A stretch of DNA of 64,000 bases. Origin: Streptomyces sp. A0642. GTDB lineage: Bacteria; Actinomycetota; Actinomycetes; Streptomycetales; Streptomycetaceae. Position numbers and translations under genes: made by a program. Shown here one piece after another: positions 39,850-47,651 of this stretch. The notes under the pieces were generated by a model. The model was not told the DNA's origin. It was given only the letters and a program-made list of their open reading frames with translations, and ran no database searches. Every line of letters begins with the position of its first letter. The stretch's first letter is position 1. The DNA is taken from assembly GCF_004795105.1 (NCBI RefSeq), contig NZ_SSBL01000009.1:176771-240770 (forward strand), in the 5' to 3' direction.

Positions 39850-39875
39850 AACATCCCGGGAACGCCCCGGATTCC
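39850..39875 (-). promoter_or_regulatory. SigR-type promoter of msrA
   Basis: On the minus strand GGAAT (39875-39871), exactly 18 bases, then GTT (39852-39850): the consensus for the Streptomyces disulfide-stress sigma factor SigR (GGAAT-N18-GTT). It ends 36 bp before the msrA start codon. msrA is a known SigR target in S. coelicolor. Confidence 0.85.
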
Positions 39876-39887
39876 TGCCCCGGGCGG

Positions 39888-40010
39888 TCAGCGCCGGGGC
39901 GTGCCGTCGTCGGACTCGACGGACTCCACGTAGGCGGCGGCCCGCTTGCGGGCCTTGAACCAGAAGTACAGGCCGAGGCCGATGAGGATCAGGGGTATCA
40001 GTCGGGGCAC
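39888..40010 (-). CDS. 40-residue membrane microprotein
   Basis: A short frame from GTG at 40010 to TGA at 39888. It starts 'MPRLIPLILIGLGLYFWFKA', a single membrane helix followed by 'RKRAAAYVES' and an acidic/polar tail. Codon third positions are nearly all G or C. AAGGA lies about 12 bp upstream of the start. It sits between msrA and the tetratricopeptide-like gene on the same strand. The topology resembles small stress-related membrane proteins. No named family is recognised. Confidence 0.65.
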   Translation of the reverse strand: MPRLIPLILIGLGLYFWFKARKRAAAYVESVESDDGTPRR

Positions 40011-40091
40011 GGGAACACCGGTCCTTGTCGGAGGTACGTGGGGCGTTTCTCGCCGCAACGGTCGCACATCGCGGGCCGCGGGCGGCCCCCG

Positions 40092-41195
40092 CTACCGCGG
40101 GAGCGTCGCCGGGCTCCCGCCGTTCGCCTCGTAGCCCGCCACCGCCAGGGCGCGGTAGACCGTGTACTCGGCGGCCGGGTCGGAGTTCTCCGTCCACGGC
40201 AGCGCGCCCACGTGACCGTCGATGTGGACCAGCTGGTTCATCGCCTCGGACCAGCGTTCCATCCGGACCAGGAACAGCACCAGCAGATGACGGACGTGGG
40301 CGAGCATCGGGTCGTCGGCGCGGGCCGCGTGAACGGCGAACAGCGCGCCCTCGACCGCCTTCGTCACCACGTGGCTCCGGTAGAACCCCTGCACCAGATT
40401 GACCTCGGGCAGATGCTCGTACACCGCGAAGAGCGGCAGCGCGGCCAGCAGCGAGCCCTGGGGGGCGCGGGCGGCGGCCGCCGTCGCGAAGCGGTCGGCC
40501 TCCTCGCGCGAGCCGTGCCACTTCTCGCACCAGAAGTGCAGGGCCGCCAGGTGCGCGCCCATGTGGGCCGGGGCACGGTCGATGATCTTCGCCCAGAGCT
40601 GGTCGAACTCCTCGTGGGAGTAGCCCAGTCCGCGCGCGACGGCCAGCTCCACCAGATACGGGACCGGGTCGCCCGGGGCCAGCAGGGCCGCCTCGCCGAC
40701 CACGGTACGGGCCTCCTCCAGGATGATCCGGAAGTCGTCCGTGCCGGCGGTCGAGGAACGCCAGGCCTGCTGGACCAGGAACTCCGCGTGCACGGCCGCG
40801 CCGCCCGCGTCCTTCGGCGCCTCGGCCCGCCACTTGCGCAGCCACGCACCGCCGGCGCCCGGCCGCTGCATCAGCTCCAGCGACGCGGCCCCGGCGAACG
40901 CCTGCACCCGCTGCCACCGCACCTCGCCGTCCTTCGGCGTCCCCGACAGCAGCTGGGACGCGGCCCGCCACTCCTGGGTGTGCTGGACGACGTCGAGCAC
41001 GTCGAGGAGGTCCTGGTCGGGGCCCGGCATCCGGATGTCCAGCTCCTCCTGGCGCGCGAAGCCGTAGGTGTCCGGGTCGGCGGCGTCCGGGGAGCCGGGC
41101 GCCACCTGACGGATACCACCGCGGCGGCGCAGCACGAACGGGCCGGCGACCGCGGCGAGCATGCACAGGGCGAGCAGGAACCACAGAATCTCCAT
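40092..41195 (-). CDS. Membrane-anchored hypothetical protein with helical repeats
   Basis: A 367-residue protein. One N-terminal membrane helix ('EILWFLLALCMLAAVAGPFVL') is followed by RRR and a long cytoplasmic alpha-helical part (about 60-340) with TPR-like or armadillo-like periodicity. Typical blocks are 'LLDVLDVVQHTQEWRAASQLL' and 'LARGLGYSHEEFDQLWAKIIDRAPAHMGAHLAALHFWCEKW'-like pairs of amphipathic helices. A conserved actinobacterial family without known function. The ATG at 41195 starts the membrane helix. It is divergent from metB. Confidence 0.75.
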   Translation of the reverse strand: MEILWFLLALCMLAAVAGPFVLRRRGGIRQVAPGSPDAADPDTYGFARQEELDIRMPGPDQDLLDVLDVVQHTQEWRAASQLLSGTPKDGEVRWQRVQAFAGAASLELMQRPGAGGAWLRKWRAEAPKDAGGAAVHAEFLVQQAWRSSTAGTDDFRIILEEARTVVGEAALLAPGDPVPYLVELAVARGLGYSHEEFDQLWAKIIDRAPAHMGAHLAALHFWCEKWHGSREEADRFATAAAARAPQGSLLAALPLFAVYEHLPEVNLVQGFYRSHVVTKAVEGALFAVHAARADDPMLAHVRHLLVLFLVRMERWSEAMNQLVHIDGHVGALPWTENSDPAAEYTVYRALAVAGYEANGGSPATLPR

Positions 41196-41263
41196 GCCCC
41201 CATTGTCACCGGACGGCACGGTGCTCCGTGAGCGGCCTCGGCGGCGGACTACGCTCGGGGCTC

Positions 41264-42409
41264 ATGAGCGACCAGCACAGCTTCGAGACTCTCGCGATCC
41301 ATGCGGGAAACACCGCCGATCCCCTCACCGGCGCCGTTGTTCCGCCCATTTACCAGGTGTCCACGTACAAGCAGGACGGCGTGGGCGGCCTGCGCGGCGG
41401 CTACGAGTACAGCCGCAGCGCCAACCCCACGCGCACCGCGCTGGAGGAGAACCTCGCGGCCCTGGAGGGCGGCCGCCGCGGACTCGCCTTCGCCTCCGGT
41501 CTCGCCGCCGAGGACTGCCTGCTCCGTACGCTGCTGACGCCCGGCGACCACGTGGTCATCCCGAACGACGCCTACGGCGGCACGTTCCGGCTGTTCGCGA
41601 AGGTCGCCTCGCGCTGGGGCGTGGAGTTCTCGGTCGCCGACACCTCGGACGTGGCGGCGGTCCGGGCCGCGATCACCCCGCGCACCAAGGCGGTCTGGGT
41701 GGAGACCCCGTCCAACCCGCTGCTCGGCATCACCGACATCGAGGCCGTCGCCGGTGTCGCCCGCGCCGCGGGTGCGCGCCTCGTCGTCGACAACACCTTC
41801 GCCAGCCCCTACCTCCAGCAGCCCCTCGCCCTGGGCGCCGATGTCGTGGTCCACTCCACGACCAAGTACATGGGCGGCCACTCGGACGTCGTCGGCGGCG
41901 CCCTGATCGTCAACGACCCCGACCTGTCGGAGGAGCTGGCGTACCACCAGAACGCGATGGGCGCCGTCGCCGGGCCGTTCGACGCCTGGCTGGTGCTGCG
42001 CGGCATCAAGACCCTCGCCGTACGGATGGACCGGCACAGCGAGAACGCCACCAAGGTCGCCGACCTGCTGACCCGCCACCCCCAGGTCACCCAGGTCCTC
42101 TACCCGGGGCTGCCCGGGCACCAGGGGCACGAGGTCGCCGCCAAGCAGATGAAGGCCTTCGGCGGAATGGTGTCCTTCCGCGTCGCGGGCGGCGAGGAGG
42201 CCGCCGTCGAGGTCTGCAACCGCGCGAAGCTGTTCACGCTCGGTGAGTCGCTCGGCGGCGTCGAGTCCCTGCTGGAGCACCCGGGCCGGATGACGCACGC
42301 CTCCGCGGCGGGCTCCCCGCTGGAGGTCCCGGCCGACCTGGTCCGGCTCTCCGTCGGCATCGAGAACGCCGACGACCTCCTGGCCGACCTGACGCAGGCG
42401 CTCGGCTGA
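41264..42409 (+). CDS. metB: Cystathionine gamma-synthase/lyase
   Basis: A 381-residue Cys/Met-metabolism PLP enzyme. 'TLAIHAGNTADPLTGAVVPPIYQVSTY' at the start, 'YEYSRSANPTR' (phosphate-binding Tyr and Arg), 'FASGLAAEDCLL', 'PSNPLLGITDI', 'VVDNTFASPYLQQPL' (Asp to pyridine N) and 'VHSTTKYMGGHSDVVGG' (PLP Lys) are seen. 'LGESLGGVESLLEHPGRMTHAS' closes it. Synthase and lyase are hard to separate by eye: either transsulfuration direction is possible. The ATG at 41264 opens the conserved fold. Confidence 0.93.
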   Translation: MSDQHSFETLAIHAGNTADPLTGAVVPPIYQVSTYKQDGVGGLRGGYEYSRSANPTRTALEENLAALEGGRRGLAFASGLAAEDCLLRTLLTPGDHVVIPNDAYGGTFRLFAKVASRWGVEFSVADTSDVAAVRAAITPRTKAVWVETPSNPLLGITDIEAVAGVARAAGARLVVDNTFASPYLQQPLALGADVVVHSTTKYMGGHSDVVGGALIVNDPDLSEELAYHQNAMGAVAGPFDAWLVLRGIKTLAVRMDRHSENATKVADLLTRHPQVTQVLYPGLPGHQGHEVAAKQMKAFGGMVSFRVAGGEEAAVEVCNRAKLFTLGESLGGVESLLEHPGRMTHASAAGSPLEVPADLVRLSVGIENADDLLADLTQALG

Positions 42410-42431
42410 TCTCGTCACGAACAAAAGCGGT

Positions 42432-42458
42432 GGCGGGGCCGGGGAAACCGGTCCCGCC
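42432..42458. terminator. Hairpin after metB
   Basis: GGCGGGGCCGG and CCGGTCCCGCC pair (one G-T) across GGAAA, 23 bp after the metB stop and between convergent genes. Confidence 0.7.
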
Positions 42459-42497
42459 CTCGGGCATCGCGCCCTCGGCTTTCGTTCGTCGCGCTCC

Positions 42498-42689
42498 TCA
42501 GACCGAGGCCTTCTCGTCCTCCAGCGAGGCCCTGACCTGCTCGCGCAGCTCGGGGCTGTCGGTGTGTTCATGGACGGAGACCGCGTGCTCGGTCGCGGCC
42601 CGCACGACTTCGTCCTCCTCGCCGGAGATGGTCAGCGAGCAGTTCGACACACTCGGATACTTGCGGCAGTCGGCGATCTTCCTGGTCAT
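42498..42689 (-). CDS. DUF1059 small protein
   Basis: A 63-residue protein. 'KIADCRKYPSVSNCSLTISGEEDEVV' matches the DUF1059 pattern with two cysteines. The rest is helical and acidic ('HAVSVHEHTDSPELREQVRASLEDE'). Function unknown; a small metal- or redox-related protein is possible because of the Cys pair. The ATG at 42689 is chosen for its GAGGAGG binding site; an ATG at 42713 is open. Confidence 0.8.
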   Translation of the reverse strand: MTRKIADCRKYPSVSNCSLTISGEEDEVVRAATEHAVSVHEHTDSPELREQVRASLEDEKASV

Positions 42690-42778
42690 CACAGCCTCCT
42701 CGGCCGTTGCCATTCCAGGATAGATCGGACAGCCGTGCGTGACCCGTCAACGATCGGCCCGTGAGCCGGCGGGGCCCC

Positions 42779-43936
42779 TCAGTGACCCCGGCGGGCGTTG
42801 AGCCGTGCGGCCTGGCGTGTGAGGTGGTCGCGCTCGGCCAGGTTCGTGGCCTGGTGGGCCGCTTCGGCGTACAGCCGGGCCGCCGTGACCGGGTCGCCGT
42901 CGCGCTCGTGGAGGTACGCCGCCACCGCGCGGTGGCGCGGCAGGGAGGCGTCCACCGCCGCGAGCGCCGCCAGGCCGGCGCGCGGCCCGTCGGCCTCCCC
43001 GACGGCGACCGCGCGGTTCAGGCGGACGACCGGGCTGTCGGTCAGGCGCGCGAGTTCGTCGTACCACTCGACGATCTGCACCCAGTCGGTCTCCCCGGCG
43101 GCGGGCGCGTCGGCGTGCAGGGCGGCGATGGCGGCCTGGGCCTGGAACTCGCCCAGCCGGTCGCGGGCGAGGGCGGCCTGGAGGATGCCGACGCCCTCGG
43201 CGATCAGCGTGGTGTCCCACCGGCCGCGGTCCTGCTCGGCGAGCGGCACCAGGCTGCCGTCGGGAGCGGTCCTGGCGGCCCGCCGCGCGTGGTGGAGCAG
43301 CATGAGGGCGAGGAGCCCGGCCACCTCCGGATGGTCGATACGTGCCGCCAGCTGACGGGCCAGCCGGATGGCCTCGGCGGCCAGGTCGACATCGCCGGAG
43401 TAGCCCTCGTTGAAGACCAGGTAGAGGACGCGCAGCACGGTGGCGACGTCGCCGGGCCGGTCGAACCGCACGTCGGACACGGTGCGCTTGGCCCGGCTGA
43501 TGCGCTGCGCCATGGTCGCCTCGGGCACCAGGTAGGCCGCGGCGATCTGGCGCGTGGTCAGCCCGCCGACCGCGCGCAGGGTGAGCGCGACGGCCGACGC
43601 CGGGGTCAGTGAGGGGTGGGCGCACAGGAAGTAGAGCTGGAGCGTGTCGTCCTCCGCGGCCGCCGGCCCGGGCGCCGGCTGCTCCTCGACCCGGTCCTCG
43701 CGGCGCCGGCGGGCGGCGTCGGCGCGGGTCGCGTCGAGGAACTTGCGCCAGGCGGCGGTGATCAGCCACCCCTTGGCATCCCGGGGCGGGTCGGCCTCCC
43801 AGACTCGCAGCGCCTCGACCAGGGCGTCCTGCACGGCGTCCTCGGCCGCCGCGAAGTCGGCTCCGCGGCGGACGAGGACGGTGAGCACGCTCGGTGTGAG
43901 GCTCCTGAGCAAGACCTCGTCCACTGGTGTCGTCAC
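42779..43936 (-). CDS. ECF42-type RNA polymerase sigma factor with C-terminal TPR domain
   Basis: A 385-residue long ECF sigma factor. Region 2: 'FAAAEDAVQDALVEALRVWEADPPRDAKGWLITAAWRKFLDATR'. Region 4: 'PASAVALTLRAVGGLTTRQIAAAYLVPEATMAQRISRAKR'. The C-terminal ~200 residues ('VLYLVFNEGYSGDVDLAAEAIRLARQLA', 'HPEVAGLLALMLLHHARRAAR') are the TPR-like extension typical of ECF42, thought to control activity in place of a membrane anti-sigma. Its GTG start overlaps the stop of the DGPF gene by four bases. Promoters it serves are not known. Confidence 0.92.
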   Translation of the reverse strand: MTTPVDEVLLRSLTPSVLTVLVRRGADFAAAEDAVQDALVEALRVWEADPPRDAKGWLITAAWRKFLDATRADAARRRREDRVEEQPAPGPAAAEDDTLQLYFLCAHPSLTPASAVALTLRAVGGLTTRQIAAAYLVPEATMAQRISRAKRTVSDVRFDRPGDVATVLRVLYLVFNEGYSGDVDLAAEAIRLARQLAARIDHPEVAGLLALMLLHHARRAARTAPDGSLVPLAEQDRGRWDTTLIAEGVGILQAALARDRLGEFQAQAAIAALHADAPAAGETDWVQIVEWYDELARLTDSPVVRLNRAVAVGEADGPRAGLAALAAVDASLPRHRAVAAYLHERDGDPVTAARLYAEAAHQATNLAERDHLTRQAARLNARRGH

Positions 43937-44340
43937 TCCGTGATGGTGGGCGTCTCGGTCAGGAACGGGCGCAGCTCCAGCCACTCGTGGATCGGCCTGC
44001 CGCCCGCGCCCGGGGCGGCCGACAGCTCCCCCGCCAGCTCGACGGCGCGCTCGTAGCCGTCGACGTCGATGATCATCCAGCCGGCGATGAGGTCCTTCGT
44101 CTCGGCGAACGGTCCGTCGGTGACCGGCGGGCGCCCCTCGCCGTCGTACCGGACCCACGCACCCTCGGGGGCCAGCGCCTGGCCGTCGACGAACTCGCCC
44201 GTCTTCTCCAGCTTCGCCGCGAAGTCGTGCATGTACTGCATGTGGGCCGAGATCTCCTCCGGCGTCCACTGGTCCATGCACACGTCGTTGACCGGAGCCG
44301 GGGCGCCGCGGTAGTGCTTCAGCAGCAGGTACTTGGCCAT
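43933..44340 (-). CDS. DGPF (YCII-related) protein, partner of ECF42 sigma
   Basis: A 135-residue protein starting 'MAKYLLLKHYRGAPAP', with 'GPF' motif in 'VTDGPFAETKDLIAGWMIIDVDGYERAVELAGELSAAPGAGGRPIHEWLELRPF'-type order (short blocks seen: 'TDGPFAETKD', 'WMIIDVDGYERA'). DGPF proteins are nearly always next to ECF42 sigma factors and are often their targets. The ATG is at 44340. Its stop overlaps the sigma start (GTGA). Confidence 0.9.
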   Translation of the reverse strand: MAKYLLLKHYRGAPAPVNDVCMDQWTPEEISAHMQYMHDFAAKLEKTGEFVDGQALAPEGAWVRYDGEGRPPVTDGPFAETKDLIAGWMIIDVDGYERAVELAGELSAAPGAGGRPIHEWLELRPFLTETPTITE

Positions 44341-44534
44341 GATGGTTCTCCTCGGTGCTGGTGCGGCCCCTTGTGGCCGCGTTCATCCCAGGGACGGAGC
44401 CGCTGACGGGTTCTCGACATCGCCGTCGGATTTATTTTCTGAAGTCCGTGGACGAGCGTAGAGGAGCCGCCCCGCGAGGCCCGGGTCCGTCGCCCGGCCG
44501 GCGGGGCCGCCCCCCGGCCTCCAAGTCCGCGGCC

Positions 44535-44786
44535 CTACCAGCCTTCCAGTGGTGGCGTCGTCGTGGCGGGCGGCGCCTGCCACGGCTCGGCCACCACCGC
44601 CCACACCGTGAAGGCCACCACCGCCCCGGCCGCCGCCAGGAGCCACAGCCGTCGCAGCACCCTCCGCCGGCGCAGCAGCCGGGCGCCGCGCTCAGCGGCC
44701 CGGGCCGCGAGGCCGGCGGGCACCTGCGGACGGGAGGCCTCCAGCATCCGCCGGACCTCGTCCTCCTTGCGTCCCATCCCGCTCAC
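44535..44786 (-). CDS. Single-pass membrane protein coupled to sigma-like gene
   Basis: An 83-residue protein. A cytoplasmic basic, helical N-terminal half ('MGRKEDEVRRMLEASRPQVPAG', 'AAERGARLLRRRR') precedes one membrane helix ('LWLLAAAGAVVAFTVWAVV') and a short Pro/Thr-rich outside tail. The GTG at 44786 overlaps the stop of the sigma-like gene by four bases. This arrangement resembles an ECF sigma/membrane anti-sigma operon, but no zinc motif is seen. A role as anchor or anti-sigma is inference. Confidence 0.75.
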   Translation of the reverse strand: MSGMGRKEDEVRRMLEASRPQVPAGLAARAAERGARLLRRRRVLRRLWLLAAAGAVVAFTVWAVVAEPWQAPPATTTPPLEGW

Positions 44787-45286
44787 GGGGCAGTCCCCAG
44801 GGCCCCGGTGCGACCCCGGCGCGTGGTCGGGCCCCGGGTGCCGCGCATCGTGGCCACCGAGCGGTTGCAGACCGCGCGGACCCGGTCCACCGGAACGCCG
44901 AGCAGCGCCGCCGTCTGCTCCTCCGGCACCCCTTCGTACAGGCGCAGCACCAAGACCAGGCGCTCCTGCGGGCTCAACGCGTCCAGCAGCCCGCCGCGCG
45001 GGCCGTGATGGCGCCACGCCTCACGGGCGAACCGGGCGGCCAGGTCCTGCCGGGTGCGGTTGTACGGATCCTCCCCGTGCAGCTGGTCCCAGTCCGCGTA
45101 CGTCCGGGCCAGCGCGGCCGTCAGGAGCCGCCGCGCACGCGCGTTGGCCCCGGGCGGATCCGCGGGCTCGGCCGTGAGCAGGGTCGCGGTGTGCAGCAGC
45201 CGGCCCGCCGCCCCCGCGACGAAGGCCTCGAACTCCTGGGCACGGAACCGCTGTCGGACCGTATGGCGCTCTCGCACGAGGTCCAT
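44783..45286 (-). CDS. Divergent ECF-type sigma factor-like protein
   Basis: A 167-residue protein of the SigE-like ECF group. Region 4 is clear: 'LDALSPQERLVLVLRLYEGVPEEQTAALLGVPVDRVRAVCNRSVATMR'. Region 2 ('QEFEAFVAGAAGRLLHTATLLTAEPADPPGANARARRLLTAALARTYADWDQL') is much diverged and lacks the usual 'AEDL-Q' signature. Thus it may be a modified or inactive sigma factor, or bind unusual promoters. ATG at 45286. It is translationally coupled to a small membrane protein downstream. Confidence 0.8.
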   Translation of the reverse strand: MDLVRERHTVRQRFRAQEFEAFVAGAAGRLLHTATLLTAEPADPPGANARARRLLTAALARTYADWDQLHGEDPYNRTRQDLAARFAREAWRHHGPRGGLLDALSPQERLVLVLRLYEGVPEEQTAALLGVPVDRVRAVCNRSVATMRGTRGPTTRRGRTGALGTAP

Positions 45287-45384
45287 CGGAGCGCTCCGCG
45301 GCCCCCGGGTCAACCCCCGCGACCGGTGGAGACGGGGCTCGTGCCGGGTTGCCCCGCCAGGCCGCGGACAGCGTTCCGCGGGCG

Positions 45385-45915
45385 CTATCCCGCCGACGAG
45401 GTCTGGTGCGCCGCCTGCCGCGCGGCCAGCGCCGCGTTGAACCGGGTGAGCAGCGTGCAGAACGTGTCCCGCTCGTCCTCGGACCACTCGTCGGTCACCT
45501 GCGACATCAACTCGCGCCGCGAGGCCCGCACCTCGTCCAGCCTGGCCTGGCCGCGCGGGGACAGCTGGAGCACGACCGCGCGGCCGTCCTCCGGATGCGA
45601 GGTGCGCTTGACCAGACCCGTGTCCACGAGCGGTGCGACCTGCCGGGTCACCGTCGAGGAGTCGATCCCCATCCCGGCGGCGAGCGCCTTGACGCCCATG
45701 GGCCCTTCCCGGTCCAGCCGGTTGAGCAGCAGATACGCGGCACGGTCCATCGAGTTGCGCACCTGGCCCACGCCGCCGAGGCGGGTCTGTTCGGCACGCC
45801 GGGCGAAGACCGCCACCTGGTGCTGCAGAGCGTCGAGAAGGTGGTCGTGACCCGGCTTCTCCGGGGTGGCGCCCCCGGAAGGAGACGCGGCAGTCGTCAT
45901 GTCCTGAGGGGGCAT
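45385..45915 (-). CDS. MarR-family transcriptional regulator
   Basis: A 176-residue MarR regulator. The winged helix reads 'MDRAAYLLLNRLDREGPMGVKALAAGMGIDSSTVTRQVAPLVDTGLVKRTSHPEDGRAVVLQLSPRGQARLDEV', seen in the usual order across about 60-135. Flanking helices make the dimer interface. The ATG at 45915 has GAGAG upstream; another ATG at 45900 is in frame. It is divergent from ilvA across 315 bp. Ligand and targets are unknown. Confidence 0.9.
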   Translation of the reverse strand: MPPQDMTTAASPSGGATPEKPGHDHLLDALQHQVAVFARRAEQTRLGGVGQVRNSMDRAAYLLLNRLDREGPMGVKALAAGMGIDSSTVTRQVAPLVDTGLVKRTSHPEDGRAVVLQLSPRGQARLDEVRASRRELMSQVTDEWSEDERDTFCTLLTRFNAALAARQAAHQTSSAG

Positions 45916-46230
45916 GGCCGGGAGCTCTCTTCGTGCGGTGTCGGATGGGTGGGGGACAGAGTACGCGGCCCCGGGGCAACGCGTACCAGTGCCGCACAAA
46001 CCTGCGGACATCGCCGCAGGAGGGGACGCGCGACGGCGGCCGCAACCCCTTGGGGACCGACCGGCGGGCGGGGGCGGCGTCACGGGGCTGGGCACCCACA
46101 TCTGCGGCGTTGTCGTCGATCGCAAGGGCTCCGCCCTTGCTCAGTCCTCCGCCTTGCAGCCGCACGCACCCAGCCCCGCTCCTGCTTCCGCCCCCGCCCG
46201 CCGGCCGGTCCCAGCTGCAAGACTTGCGGT
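45916..46230. other. Divergent intergenic region with dispersed-type repeat
   Basis: This 315-bp gap between the MarR gene and ilvA holds no convincing gene. At 46122-46140 GCAAGGGC and GCCCTTGC form a perfect dyad around TCC. The stretch 46095-46145 resembles a sequence I recall between many Streptomyces genes, so it is probably a dispersed repeat. Promoters for both genes must also lie here but no consensus is clear. Confidence 0.5.
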
Positions 46231-47460
46231 ATGAACTTCCCGCCGCCCGGCCGTTTTCCCCCGCTGATCCTCGACGACGTCCGAGGGGCGCAGAAGATGC
46301 TTTCCGGCGTCTCCAGGGTCACCCCGCTGGAGGGCAGCCGCCATCTGTCGGCGCTGGTCGGCGCACCCGTCCAGTTCAAGTGCGAGAACCTGCAGCGAAC
46401 CGGCTCGTTCAAACTGCGGGGCGCGTACGTACGCATCTCCGGTCTGTCCCCGGTCGAACGGGCCGCAGGCGTCGTCGCCGCGAGTGCCGGAAACCATGCG
46501 CAGGGTGTCGCGCTCGCGTCTGCACTGCTCGGCGTACGGTCGACGGTCTTCATGCCCGTGGGCGCACCGCTCCCCAAGATCGCCGCGACCCGTGAGTACG
46601 GAGCGGAGGTGCGGCTGCACGGCCATGTCGTCGACGAGACGCTCGCCGCCGCGCAGGAGTACGCGCACGAGACCGGCGCGGTCTTCATCCACCCCTTCGA
46701 CCACCCCGACATCATCGCCGGGCAGGGCACGGTGGGCCTGGAGATCCTGGAGCAGTGCCCCGAGGTGCGCACGATCGTCGTCGGCGTCGGCGGCGGCGGT
46801 CTCGCGGCGGGCATCGCCGTGGCCGTGAAGGCGATCCGGCCCGATGTGCGGATCATCGGCGTGCAGGCGGCGGGCGCGGCCTCCTATCCGCCCTCCCTGG
46901 CCGCCGGCCACCCCGTGTCGATCGGCGCGCTCCAGACCATGGCGGACGGCATCAAGGTCGGCCGCCCCGGCGACGTGCCGTTCGGCCTGGTCCAGGAGCT
47001 GGTCGACGAGGTCCGTACGGTCTCCGAGGACGAGCTGTCCAGCGCCCTGCTGCTCTGCCTGGAGCGGGCGAAGATGGTGGTGGAGCCGGCCGGGGCCAGC
47101 CCGGTGGCGGCGCTGCTGAGCGACCCGAAGTCGTTCCGCGGCCCGGTGGTGGCGCTGCTGTCCGGCGGCAATGTGGACCCGCTGCTGATGCAGCGCATCC
47201 TCACCCACGGCATGTCGGCGGCCGGCCGCTACCTGAGCCTGCGGCTGCGCCTCACGGACCGCCCCGGAGCGCTCGCGACCATGCTGGGCGTGCTGACGGT
47301 GGCCGATGCCAACGTCCTCGACGTCAGCCATGTGCGTACGGACCCGAGGCTCGGCCTCACCGAGGCCGAGGTGGAGCTCCACCTGGAGACCAAGGGCCCG
47401 GAGCACTGCGAGGAGGTCGCGGCGGCGCTGCGGGAGGCGGGGTACCTCGTCCTCACCTGA
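46231..47460 (+). CDS. ilvA: Threonine ammonia-lyase (dehydratase)
   Basis: A 409-residue PLP enzyme converting threonine to 2-oxobutanoate and ammonia. PLP Lys is in 'RTGSFKLRGAYVR'. 'AASAGNHAQGVALA' and 'VGVGGGGLAAGIAVAV' (phosphate-binding Gly loop) follow. The C-terminal ~75 residues form one ACT domain ('RLRLTDRPGALATMLGVLTVADANVLDVSHVR'), as in the shorter, catabolic-type enzymes. It can feed isoleucine or propionyl-CoA formation. The ATG is at 46231. Confidence 0.94.
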   Translation: MNFPPPGRFPPLILDDVRGAQKMLSGVSRVTPLEGSRHLSALVGAPVQFKCENLQRTGSFKLRGAYVRISGLSPVERAAGVVAASAGNHAQGVALASALLGVRSTVFMPVGAPLPKIAATREYGAEVRLHGHVVDETLAAAQEYAHETGAVFIHPFDHPDIIAGQGTVGLEILEQCPEVRTIVVGVGGGGLAAGIAVAVKAIRPDVRIIGVQAAGAASYPPSLAAGHPVSIGALQTMADGIKVGRPGDVPFGLVQELVDEVRTVSEDELSSALLLCLERAKMVVEPAGASPVAALLSDPKSFRGPVVALLSGGNVDPLLMQRILTHGMSAAGRYLSLRLRLTDRPGALATMLGVLTVADANVLDVSHVRTDPRLGLTEAEVELHLETKGPEHCEEVAAALREAGYLVLT

Positions 47461-47514
47461 CGGGTGTCCCACCCGGGGTCCCGCAGACGACCCGCTCCCG
47501 ATCCCTTGTCGGAC

Positions 47515-47526
47515 GCGATGTATCGC
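47515..47526. promoter_or_regulatory. Palindrome upstream of DrrAB-like operon
   Basis: GCGAT-GT-ATCGC is a perfect 5-bp dyad 126 bp before the ATPase gene start. Exporters of this type are often under TetR or PadR control with such sites. No regulator gene lies next to it. Confidence 0.4.
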
Positions 47527-47651
47527 ATTACTGTGCGTGCGCCCGGCCCCGGGACGTACACGCGTTCGTCTCGTGTCTTCACCGGGCGCGGCCCCACGGG
47601 CAAATCTAGGATCTGTGAGGAAGTCACCCGAACGCACTGGGGGAACCCCAT

